64,000 nt of DNA from DATARH01 sp963746885 (GTDB taxonomy: Bacteria > Pseudomonadota > Alphaproteobacteria > ATCC43930 > CGMCC-115725), in contig CAVVDM010000006.1 of NCBI GenBank assembly GCA_963746885.1, positions 62,001 through 126,000 of the forward strand. Direction: 5' to 3'. The notes under the pieces were generated by a model that was given only the letters and a program-made list of their open reading frames with translations, did no database searches and had not been told where the DNA came from. Shown here piece after piece: positions 44,267 to 52,380 of this stretch; position 1 is the first letter of the stretch; every line of letters begins with the position of its first letter. Made by a program: the position numbers and the translations under genes.

Positions 44267-46266
44267 CAGGGGCGCGGCCGCTCGCGAAGCCCGCGTACCG
44301 GATGTGCGCCGGTGATGGGGAGCATCGCGCGAATTTCGCCGAGCCGCCGCGCGACCATGCCTTGCAAGCGGCGCGCCAGTACCAGCGGCCCCGGCCGCCA
44401 CAATTCCGGGCGATCGAGCCGCTCGATGACGATCTCCGGTCCGCACGGCAGCCGGGTCAGCGGGTCGAGATAGCGCGGATAGAGAATGAGCGCGCCGGCC
44501 ACCAGCTCGGCGAGGCTCAGGCGGCGGCCACGGTCGAATGCGGGCAGGTCGTCGGTCAGCCCCCAGCCGGCGTAGAACGGCCTTCCGTAAACCACGACGC
44601 GCCGACCGCGCAGCAATGCCTCGAAACCGGCGAGCGAGGTCATCGTGTGCAATTCGTCGACCTGGTCGAGCAACGCCGCCGTCGCGCCACCCTTGACGAC
44701 CGCGTCGGCGAAGTGCCGCGCCTCGCCCTCGGGCACCGCGCCGACGCGGTGCCCTGCCAGGACGTCGGGGTGAGGCTTGTACAGGATGAACGCCTCCGGA
44801 TTTGCCGCCCGCACCTGCGCCAACAGGCCGAGGTTGCTGCGCACGGTGCCGGCGCCGAAGCGGATCGACAGATCGTCCTCGACCTGGCCCGGCACCAGGA
44901 TATGCCGCCGGCCGGCCGGCAGATCGAGGTTCGCACCGCCTCCTGCGAGATTGTATTTGGTGATGCCGCGCGCCACGAGCTGCGCGGCAAGCGCCTGCGC
45001 CCGCGCCAGCAGAGCCGGGGCGAACTCGGTCTCGCGCAGCAGAGATTCGAGGTCGCTGCCGCCACGCGGGTCGAAATACATGCCCTGGCTGTCCAACACG
45101 AGCGAGGCCGGCGGCAGGAAATCGGAGCCGAGCCCGACCGAGCGGATGAACCCGTCCTCGACCCGGATCAGAGGAACATCCCGCCGCGCCGCCGCGTCGG
45201 CCAACCCGTGCGGCAGCCGCGACGCCCAGCCGGCGATCGCGCCCGGCTGGTCTGGCGAGGAGCGGCGCGCAGCGGCGATCGCGCCGGCGACGCTGCGCCG
45301 GAACGCCGGAACGCCGGCCGAGGTGCGCACAAAATCGGCGATGCGCCGGCGCTTCCAGAACGACATCCCAACACACACCGCGATTCTGCGGTTCGCTTCC
45401 TCCAGCCGGCGCCAGTCGGCGAGGATCGTCAACACCTCCTCGAAGCTCGCCGCCGCGTCGTGAAACGGGTCGCGATAGCGCGTCGCGACGAGGCAGGCGC
45501 CGGCGAAAACCCCGTCGACCGTGCGACGGAACGCCTGCTGCGGCACGTCGGCGGCATCCTCGGTGACGCCCCACCCGGTGTAGAACGCTGCGGCAAATGC
45601 CGTGACCGGAACCCCGGCGAGCAGCGCGAGAAAGCCGATCTCGCCACCGCTGCTGTAGACCCGGCCGGCCCGGTCGAGCAACGACCAGGGATCGGCCGGC
45701 CGGCCGATGATCCGCGCGCCCCGCGCCGCCGCCGCGGCGAGGCGCGAGCGCAGCTCGGCGCCGCCCGCGCGCGGCGCCAGCACGACGAGCCGATTCGCCC
45801 GATGCTCGGCGAGCGCGGCATCGAGCATCGCCACGGCCACAGCATCGCTGATCCGCCGCGCATCGCCACCCAATGCCGGCTCGGCCAGGGCAACCACGGC
45901 GTATGCCTGTTCGAGCAACGGCGCGTCGGGGCCGCCCTGCCACCACGCGCCGCCGACCCGCGCCGCCACCAAGGCCCGCCGCGCGGTAGTCGCCCGCGCC
46001 AGCAGCGCCGGCGTCTCCCAGGCCCGCCCGGCAAGCACCTGGCCGGGGCTGGCCGGCTGGCCGGGCGCGCTCGGGCTTGCGGCCTCCGGCACCAGCGCGC
46101 TCAGGCAGGGCGGCCCAGTTCGCCCCCGCGGCGGCGCGCGCAGCAGCCCCTGCGCCAACGGCAAGGCCGTTGCCGCCACGCGTTCGGGAAACAGGACGGC
46201 CATCGCCTGGCCGGATGGGGGCGCCGAGGGGCGGAGCATGTTTACGGTGTCGCTTAAACTGCGCAT
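44266..46266 (-). CDS. kpsC: KpsC-like capsule beta-Kdo transferase
   Basis: This cytoplasmic glycosyltransferase of about 666 residues is as long as E. coli KpsC, which builds the poly-Kdo linker on lyso-phosphatidylglycerol. It holds two related modules: the first has the SSGGEIGFLALLAGVPV block, with FYTGWGVTED; the second has FIRSVGLGSDFLPPASLVLD, LVPGQVEDDLSIRFG, YKPHPDV, HTMTSLAGFEALL and FYAGWGLTDD. The start is taken as ATG 46266; the longer frame to 46416 runs into the divergent gene. It heads a coupled leftward operon and marks the region as a group 2-type capsule locus. Confidence 0.9.
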   Translation of the reverse strand: MRSLSDTVNMLRPSAPPSGQAMAVLFPERVAATALPLAQGLLRAPPRGRTGPPCLSALVPEAASPSAPGQPASPGQVLAGRAWETPALLARATTARRALVAARVGGAWWQGGPDAPLLEQAYAVVALAEPALGGDARRISDAVAVAMLDAALAEHRANRLVVLAPRAGGAELRSRLAAAAARGARIIGRPADPWSLLDRAGRVYSSGGEIGFLALLAGVPVTAFAAAFYTGWGVTEDAADVPQQAFRRTVDGVFAGACLVATRYRDPFHDAAASFEEVLTILADWRRLEEANRRIAVCVGMSFWKRRRIADFVRTSAGVPAFRRSVAGAIAAARRSSPDQPGAIAGWASRLPHGLADAAARRDVPLIRVEDGFIRSVGLGSDFLPPASLVLDSQGMYFDPRGGSDLESLLRETEFAPALLARAQALAAQLVARGITKYNLAGGGANLDLPAGRRHILVPGQVEDDLSIRFGAGTVRSNLGLLAQVRAANPEAFILYKPHPDVLAGHRVGAVPEGEARHFADAVVKGGATAALLDQVDELHTMTSLAGFEALLRGRRVVVYGRPFYAGWGLTDDLPAFDRGRRLSLAELVAGALILYPRYLDPLTRLPCGPEIVIERLDRPELWRPGPLVLARRLQGMVARRLGEIRAMLPITGAHPVRGLRERPRP

Positions 46267-46404
46267 GCGCGGAGCGGATCGCCGGCTCGCATCGGGTCCC
46301 CGGTTACAGGGCTGCGCCAATCTCGGCAATCGCCGCGGGGCTGTCCACGAAAATCGCCGATCGCGCTTGACAGGTGCGGAGGCGCTGCGACAAGTCGCGC
46401 AGCG

Positions 46405-47628
46405 ATGATCGAGCAAGCCGTCATTCTGTGCGGTGGCTGGTGCGCCCAGCTATGCGGCGAACGCGGCGCCGGATCGGGCGGGCCGGCCGTCAGGACATCC
46501 GGCCCGCTGGTATCGGTCGGCGACGTGCCGTTTCTCGATGCGCTGCTGTTCGAGCTTGGCCGCCACGGCTTCCGGCAAATCCTGCTGCTCGCGGATGCCG
46601 GCGCTGCCGAGCGTATCGCCGAGTACGCGGCCGCGACCCCGCTCCAGCCGCGCTTCGGGCTCGACATCGAGATCGGCGTCGGGGCTGCCGCAGGCGGCGC
46701 GCTATGGCAGGCACGCGACCGGCTTGACGCCGCGTTTCTGCTGCTCGACGGCGGCTCATGGTTCGACATCAACCTGCGCGACCTCGCCGCGCGGCTGATG
46801 CAGGAGCCGACGGCGCTCGGCGTGGTCGCCCTGCAGCCGATCGCCGATGCCGCGACAGACGCCGCGGCGCGTCTCGTTGGCGAGCAGATCGTCGGGTTCG
46901 CTCCGTCCCCGGCCGGCGCCGCGCCGGTGCTGGTCGGCGGTGGGGTTTGCGCGCTGCGCCGCGCTGTCGTCGACGCGATCGCCAACCCGGATTCGCTCGA
47001 CGCCGATGTGCTGCCCCGCCTCGCGGCCGCCGGCCGGCTACGCGGCGCCGTCTACCGGGGCGATTTTGTCGACACCAGCACGGCCGCCGGCCTTGCCCGC
47101 GCCCGGCAGGAGATCCCGCCGCGCCGGCGGCGGCCCGCCGCCTTCCTCGATCGCGACGGCGTGCTCAACCACGATCTCGGCTATGTCGGCTCGATCGCGC
47201 GGTTTCGCTGGATGGAGGGGGCCCCGGCGGCGGTCAAAGCCTTCAACGACGCCGGGCTGTTCGTCTTTCTCGTCACCAATCAGGCCGGCGTGGCGCGCGG
47301 ATTGTTCGACGAAGACGACGTCCGCCGCGTGCATGCCCACCTCGCGGCCGAGCTGGCCGCAGCGGGGGCGCATCTCGACGACATTCGCTATTGCCCGTTC
47401 CACCCCGACGGCGTCGTCGCCGCCTATCGTCAGGCGAGCGCCTGGCGCAAGCCCGCCCCGGGGATGATCCTCGACCTGTTGCGCTGCTGGCCGGTCGACG
47501 CCTCCGCCAGCTTTCTGATCGGCGACAAGGACAGCGACCTCGCCGCCGCCGCCGCCGCCGGGATGCCGGGTTACCTCTTTGCGGGCGGCGACCTTGCCGC
47601 CTTCACCGATGCACTGATGCGACAGTGA
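46405..47628 (+). CDS. sugar nucleotidyltransferase-like / HAD phosphatase fusion
   Basis: This fusion of 407 residues has two parts. The first (about 1-235) has the fold of sugar-1-phosphate nucleotidyltransferases (PFLDALLFELGRHGFRQILLLA) but its nucleotide-binding signature is changed to LCGGWCAQLCGE, and the usual Pro-Lys-Pro is SGPL, so catalysis is doubtful. The second (about 240-400) is a GmhB-like phosphatase with AFLDRDGVLN, VTNQAGVARG, CPFHPDG (zinc site) and RKPAPGM. GmhB removes the 7-phosphate of heptose bisphosphate. It is divergent from kpsC and precedes kpsE, suggesting synthesis of a heptose or related sugar. Confidence 0.85.
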   Translation: MIEQAVILCGGWCAQLCGERGAGSGGPAVRTSGPLVSVGDVPFLDALLFELGRHGFRQILLLADAGAAERIAEYAAATPLQPRFGLDIEIGVGAAAGGALWQARDRLDAAFLLLDGGSWFDINLRDLAARLMQEPTALGVVALQPIADAATDAAARLVGEQIVGFAPSPAGAAPVLVGGGVCALRRAVVDAIANPDSLDADVLPRLAAAGRLRGAVYRGDFVDTSTAAGLARARQEIPPRRRRPAAFLDRDGVLNHDLGYVGSIARFRWMEGAPAAVKAFNDAGLFVFLVTNQAGVARGLFDEDDVRRVHAHLAAELAAAGAHLDDIRYCPFHPDGVVAAYRQASAWRKPAPGMILDLLRCWPVDASASFLIGDKDSDLAAAAAAGMPGYLFAGGDLAAFTDALMRQ

Positions 47629-47767
47629 GGACATCCGCTTTCGGGTTCCGCTGTCTCCGCCCGGGGTTTATAGTCGCTTCGGCGGTGCCCTCAGGCGCGG
47701 GGCGGGGCGCCTTGCTTTGGCCACGATCTGTCGATCTTTTCCCCGTCAGGCAAGCTCGGAATAAGCA

Positions 47768-48952
47768 ATGGTCGACTTGGTCCGCCGTGTCCGAACCGCG
47801 GGTGACGCTGCTGTCATCGGGGGAGTGCGGCCGCGTTACATACCAAAGATCGGATCGTTCATCGGCTCGATGAACATCTGGTTTTGGGCAATCGTCGGGC
47901 TGCCGACGCTGCTCGCCGGGGTCTATTATTTCGCGATCGCATCCGACCTCTACCTTTCCGAAGTCAAGTTCGTCGTCCGCGGTCCAACCAAAAACGCGGC
48001 CAGCGCGCTCGGCGCGATGCTGCAGAGCAGCGCGATGTCATCGGTTTCCGAAGACACCTACGCGGTGCACGACTATCTGATGTCGCGCGACGTGGTGCGC
48101 CGCCTCGAACGCGAAGACGATCTGCGCGCCCTGCTCAGCCGGCCGGAAGGGGATTTCCTGACCCGCTTCCCCGGAATGCTGTTCTGGCGCAAGGATTTCG
48201 AGGCGCTCTACCAGGCCTATTCGCGCTTCGTTTTGGTCGAGGTCGACAGCAGCAGCGGGGTCAGCACGCTCGACGTAAAGGCCTATCGGCCGGAGGATGC
48301 ACAGCGGATCGCCCGCGGGCTGCTGACGTTCAGCGAGCAATTGGTCAACCGGCTCAACGAGCGCGCCCGGCATGACGCGCTCGCGGTCTTTCAGGAAGAG
48401 GTGAACCAGACCGAGGGCCGTATCACCAAGATCCAGACCGAGCTGACCGCATACCGGATCAAGCAGAAGATGCTCGACCCGAAGAGCGCATCGGCCGGCC
48501 CGATCGAGCTGCTCGCGCAGATGAATGGGCAGCTGGCCAGTGCGAAGGGGCAGCTCGCCGAGGTGCTGAAAAACTCGCCCCACAGCCCTTCGATCCCGCT
48601 GATCCACTCGCGGATCGCCTCGCTCGAACGGCTGATCTCCGACGAGCGCGCCAAGATCACCGGTGACGGCAATTCGGTCGCCACCGCGATGAGCGAATAC
48701 GAACGCCTCAACGTCGAGCAGCTCCTGGCCCAAAAGCAGCTTGCCTCTGCGCTTGCCTCGCTCGAATCCGCGCGCCTCGAAGCGCAGCGCCAGCAGATCT
48801 TCCTCGAGACGATCGCGCAGCCCAACCTTGCGGACTATCCGATCTTCCCGAAGCGGTTCGTGTCGTTTGCGACGGTTGTCGCGACATGCCTGTTGGCTTA
48901 CGGCATCGCCTGGCTGCTGATCGCCGCCGTGCGCGAGCACGCCGAGGCCTAG
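47768..48952 (+). CDS. kpsE: KpsE/CtrB-like capsule export inner-membrane protein
   Basis: This polysaccharide co-polymerase-like protein of 394 residues has a membrane segment near 36-57, a periplasmic domain (YLSEVKFVVRGPTKNA, then a long coiled coil from about 205 to 345 with PIELLAQMNGQLASAKGQLAE) and a second membrane segment near 366-388. The pattern matches KpsE/BexC/CtrB, which bridge the inner-membrane exporter and the outer-membrane channel. It lies 139 bases after the fusion gene and 14 bases before kpsT. Confidence 0.88.
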   Translation: MVDLVRRVRTAGDAAVIGGVRPRYIPKIGSFIGSMNIWFWAIVGLPTLLAGVYYFAIASDLYLSEVKFVVRGPTKNAASALGAMLQSSAMSSVSEDTYAVHDYLMSRDVVRRLEREDDLRALLSRPEGDFLTRFPGMLFWRKDFEALYQAYSRFVLVEVDSSSGVSTLDVKAYRPEDAQRIARGLLTFSEQLVNRLNERARHDALAVFQEEVNQTEGRITKIQTELTAYRIKQKMLDPKSASAGPIELLAQMNGQLASAKGQLAEVLKNSPHSPSIPLIHSRIASLERLISDERAKITGDGNSVATAMSEYERLNVEQLLAQKQLASALASLESARLEAQRQQIFLETIAQPNLADYPIFPKRFVSFATVVATCLLAYGIAWLLIAAVREHAEA

Positions 48953-48966
48953 CCCCGCTCACAGTC

Positions 48967-49632
48967 ATGACAGACGGTACGGTCTCCGTTATCGGGGTCA
49001 GCAAGGACTATCACTCGGAAACTCGGCAACGCTACAACCGGGTGCTGAACGACGTCTCGGTGACGGTGGCGCGCGGCGAGAAGCTCGCGGTGCTCGGCCG
49101 CAATGGCGCCGGCAAATCCACTCTGATCCGCCTGATCGCCGGCACCGAGTTGCCGACCGTGGGCCGGATCGAGCGCGGCATGTCGGTGTCCTGGCCGGTC
49201 GGTCTGAACGGCGGCGTCGGCGGCAGCATGACCGGCCACGACAACATCCGCTTCATCTGCCGGCTCTATGATAAGCCGTTCGCACAGTTGCGCGAATACG
49301 TCGACGACTTTGCCGAATTGGGTAAATTCCTGGGCGAGCCGGTCAGGACATATTCGTCGGGCATGCGTGCCCGCCTCAATTTCGCCCTGTCGATCGCGAT
49401 CGACTTCGATTGCTATCTGATCGACGAGATCATCGCCGTCGGCGACCAGCGCTTCCAGCGCCGCTCGCACGAGGAGCTGTTTGAAAAGCGCGCCGATCGC
49501 ACCCTGATCCTCGCTTCGCACATACCGCACATCGTCAAGGATTATTGTTCGCGGGCACTCATCATGCATCGCGGCCGCGGCAAGGTGTTCGACGACATCG
49601 ACCTTGCGCTCGACATCTACCAGGATTTGTAG
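48967..49632 (+). CDS. kpsT: KpsT/CtrD-like capsule ABC export ATPase
   Basis: This ATPase of 221 residues has Walker A GRNGAGKST, the NGGVGGSMTGHDNIRF loop typical of polysaccharide exporters, signature YSSGMRARL and Walker B YLIDEIIAVGD. It powers export of the lipid-linked capsule glycan through a KpsM-type permease, but no permease gene is next to it or elsewhere in the window. Start ATG 48967. The stop lies within a tandemly duplicated 16-base segment. Confidence 0.92.
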   Translation: MTDGTVSVIGVSKDYHSETRQRYNRVLNDVSVTVARGEKLAVLGRNGAGKSTLIRLIAGTELPTVGRIERGMSVSWPVGLNGGVGGSMTGHDNIRFICRLYDKPFAQLREYVDDFAELGKFLGEPVRTYSSGMRARLNFALSIAIDFDCYLIDEIIAVGDQRFQRRSHEELFEKRADRTLILASHIPHIVKDYCSRALIMHRGRGKVFDDIDLALDIYQDL

Positions 49633-49652
49633 CGGGCAGGATTTGTAGCGGG
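49621..49652. repeat. tandem duplication of 16 bp at the kpsT stop codon
   Basis: CAGGATTTGTAGCGGG occurs twice in direct succession. The first copy contains the last codons and stop of kpsT and the second lies downstream, ending exactly where the convergent gene's stop codon begins. It looks like a small recent duplication. Confidence 0.95.
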
Positions 49653-50696
49653 CTATCCGCCGACCAGTGCCAGCCCGACCGGGGCCGCCTCGGTTGCCGT
49701 CGGAGCGGCCCGCACGAGCCGCACCGCATCGATGTCGATGGCGCCATCGAAGGCCGCGCGCAGCGAACTGATCCGGATCGCAATCGGGTGTTCGGCCGCG
49801 TCGTCGAGCGCAAACCCGAGCGTGAGCTCGGCGCGCCCCTCGCCCTGCGGCCGGATGGTACCGGAGACCAGCCCCCGATCGGTGGAGATTTCCACGGCGA
49901 ATTCATGTTCGGTGGCGGCGCGCGAGAATGCGGCGCTCAGCGACAGCGACCAGTCGCCCGCCGGGAGGATGATATGCGGCCCGTGCACCAGGCAACGGGC
50001 CCGCCCAGTGATGTCGACCGGGGCATTCGCCCGCTGGTCCGGCCGATCGCCGTGGAAAAACAGGTCGCGCCCCCAGGTGATCGACAGCATCGTGGGCGCC
50101 GCCCCCTCATCGATAAAGGGGGCAAGGGCGCCGATCACCAGCTGCTGCTCGGCGGCATCGCGCTCTTCCCACCAGGCAGCCGCGTCATGCAGCGAGCGGG
50201 CGGTCTCATCCGGCGGCGCCGCAGCGAGCAACTCGCCGAGCGCAGCGTCATCGAGGGGAATCTGCAGATGCCGGGCGATGGCGGCCGCGGTGAGGCCCGG
50301 CTGCTGCCAATCGCGGTCGCGCCGCAAGGCGAGCGCCCCCGGCGCCGTCGCCAGCCCAGCCAGCGCGGCGCAGCTGCTGGCCAGCGCCTGGACCGCGGCC
50401 GCAAGTTCCATGCCCTGGCCGACCACGAGATCGATCAGCGCGGTGCGCGGATCGTCAAGCGCGACAATATAGTTTCGCCCGGCGTCCGCGAGCGCCGCAC
50501 GCAGCCGCCCGCCCGGCTGCGGTGACGACACCACCGCCTGCTCCGCATCGGTGCCGATCGCGCTCAGCGCGACCTGTTCGAGCGTATCGGCCCGGATCAG
50601 CTCGGCCGAGCCGCCGGCGCGACGCGCCATGTACACGGTGACCGCATCGCACCATTGGGCAAATCCGCCCGGCAATCCGAACACAAAAAGAAACAT
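49653..50696 (-). CDS. protein of unknown function in capsule locus, possibly sulfotransferase-like
   Basis: The product (347 residues) opens FLFVFGLPGGFAQWCDAV, loosely like the P-loop opening of sulfotransferases. It continues with a helical middle (YIVALDDPRTALIDLVV, AIARHLQIPLDDAALGEL) reminiscent of sulfotransferase-type proteins, and ends with a beta-rich domain (about 240-340: LVHGPHIILPAGDWSLSLSA, ISSLRAAFDGAIDIDAVRL) resembling carbohydrate-binding folds. Neither assignment is secure. ATG 50696 follows a GGCGGGAA tract; the frame is open upstream. Being convergent with kpsT, it may decorate the exported glycan. Confidence 0.65.
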   Translation of the reverse strand: MFLFVFGLPGGFAQWCDAVTVYMARRAGGSAELIRADTLEQVALSAIGTDAEQAVVSSPQPGGRLRAALADAGRNYIVALDDPRTALIDLVVGQGMELAAAVQALASSCAALAGLATAPGALALRRDRDWQQPGLTAAAIARHLQIPLDDAALGELLAAAPPDETARSLHDAAAWWEERDAAEQQLVIGALAPFIDEGAAPTMLSITWGRDLFFHGDRPDQRANAPVDITGRARCLVHGPHIILPAGDWSLSLSAAFSRAATEHEFAVEISTDRGLVSGTIRPQGEGRAELTLGFALDDAAEHPIAIRISSLRAAFDGAIDIDAVRLVRAAPTATEAAPVGLALVGG

Positions 50697-50861
50697 TTCC
50701 CGCCGCTTGACGAATTCATGCCGGCGCCGGCGTTTGTAGCCAATCCGTGCCGGGGTGTCGACCGGGCCGGGCGGCGAGACCGCCCCCGCATCGGCCGCTT
50801 GCAGGAGATTGCGTCGCTGCGCCGGCAATGACAATAAGGACCTGTGACGGGAGGAACCGCG

Positions 50862-52346
50862 ATGCGCCTGTTGATCGCGATGATGAAGCACGAGACCAAC
50901 ACCTTTTCGCCGGTGCCGACGCCGCTATCCCGTTTCGGCAACGGGCCGGGGCCGCTTTACGGCGAGGCGGCGATCGCCGCCTATCGCGGCACCGGCTCGG
51001 GGCTCGGCGCCTATCTCGACCTCGCCCAGCGCGAGGGCGCCGACATCGTGCTGCCGATCGCCGCCGGTGCGCCGCCGAGCCGCCCGGTCGAGGATGCCGC
51101 CTACGAGCACATCGCCGCGATCATCTGCGACGCGATCGCGAAGGGCGGCTTCGACGGCATCATGCTCGACCTGCACGGCGCGATGGTCACCGAAAGCTTC
51201 GAGGACGGCGAGGGCGAACTCTTGCGGCGCATCCGCGCGATCGACCCGCGCACCCCGATCGCCGTCGCCTACGACATGCACGCCAACCTCTACGACGCGA
51301 TGATCGCCAACGCCACGGTCGCCGCCGGATATCGCACCTACCCGCATATCGACACCTACGATACCGCCAAGCGCGCCGGCGAGATCCTCATTGCGGCGAT
51401 GCGCGGCGACGTGCGGCCGGTGATGGCGTGGGGCAATGTGCCGATGCTGCCGCATGTCATGCGCCAGGGCACCGACGACCATCCCAACAAGGACTTGCAG
51501 GCCCGGGTTGCGGCAATGAGCACGGAAGGGGCGCTGGCGGCCAGCTTGTTCACCGGCTTCCCGCACGCCGACATCGCCAATGCCGGCCTGTCCGCCGTCG
51601 TCGTGACCGACGGCGACCGCGCGCTCGCCGAGCGCCTGCGCGACGAATTGCTCGACCAGGCCTGGGCCGAGCGCGAAGCCTTCGTCTACCGGCTGGAGCC
51701 GCTCGAGCAGTCGCTGGCCCGCGCGATGGCGATTGCGCCCGGCGAGGGGCCGATCGTGCTGTTGGACCATTACGACAATTGCGCCTCGGGCGGCACGATG
51801 GATACGACCGCGGTGCTGGCCGCCATCCTGCGCGCCGGGCTCGACAACGTCGCGGCCTTCGCGATCTACGATCCGCAGGCGGTGCAGCAGGCGATCGCCG
51901 CCGGCATCGGCGCCGAGGTCGCGCTCGCGGTCGGCGGCAAGATGGCGATGCCGGCGATCCCCGGCGACAGCCGCCCGCTGACGATCACCGGCACGGTCAA
52001 GACGATCACGAACGGCCGCTTCCGCAACAAGGGGCCGATGGGGCGCGGCGTCCAGATGGACATGGGGCCGAGCGTCGTCATCGACACCGGCAAGGTCGAG
52101 ATCGCGCTGATCTCGCGCCATGTCGAGCCCTCCGACCTCAACTGCCTCCTCGCTCTCGGCATCGACCCGCTGCAGAAGCGTTTTGTCATGCTGAAGAGCC
52201 GCATCCACTGGCGCGCCGGGCTCGGGGCGCTCGCCGGGGCGGTCGTCGAATGTGCCGGGATGGGCGTGTGCACCTCGGATTACAGCCAGCTGACCTTCGC
52301 CAAGGTGCGCCGGCCGATCTATCCACTCGACCTGCCGAACCGGTGA
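50862..52346 (+). CDS. M81-family metallopeptidase (MlrC-like)
   Basis: This protein of 494 residues is of the microcystinase C family. The N-terminal part has MMKHETNTFSPV, DLHGAMVTE and the metal-binding YDMHANL, with TYPHIDTYDTAKRAGE. The C-terminal MlrC domain has VLLDHYDNCASGGTMDTT and GVCTSDYSQLTF. Most relatives outside microcystin degraders are of unknown substrate and may hydrolyse small amides or peptides. ATG 50862 has GGGAGGAACCGC just before it. It heads an operon with an aminotransferase and an oxidoreductase, consistent with a catabolic route that frees an amine. Confidence 0.9.
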   Translation: MRLLIAMMKHETNTFSPVPTPLSRFGNGPGPLYGEAAIAAYRGTGSGLGAYLDLAQREGADIVLPIAAGAPPSRPVEDAAYEHIAAIICDAIAKGGFDGIMLDLHGAMVTESFEDGEGELLRRIRAIDPRTPIAVAYDMHANLYDAMIANATVAAGYRTYPHIDTYDTAKRAGEILIAAMRGDVRPVMAWGNVPMLPHVMRQGTDDHPNKDLQARVAAMSTEGALAASLFTGFPHADIANAGLSAVVVTDGDRALAERLRDELLDQAWAEREAFVYRLEPLEQSLARAMAIAPGEGPIVLLDHYDNCASGGTMDTTAVLAAILRAGLDNVAAFAIYDPQAVQQAIAAGIGAEVALAVGGKMAMPAIPGDSRPLTITGTVKTITNGRFRNKGPMGRGVQMDMGPSVVIDTGKVEIALISRHVEPSDLNCLLALGIDPLQKRFVMLKSRIHWRAGLGALAGAVVECAGMGVCTSDYSQLTFAKVRRPIYPLDLPNR

Positions 52347-52380
52347 AACTAGGTTAGGGGATAACGCGACGGAGGATCCG

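Noticed and set aside
44267..45946. A 560-codon upstream extension of the SDR frame, lying in kpsC
   Set aside because: It is a different frame of kpsC on the same strand; the SDR fold begins exactly at ATG 44266 and the upstream part has no family motif.
44257..46257. A 666-codon plus-strand frame opposite kpsC
   Set aside because: The minus strand carries all KpsC motifs; the plus frame has no recognisable domain.
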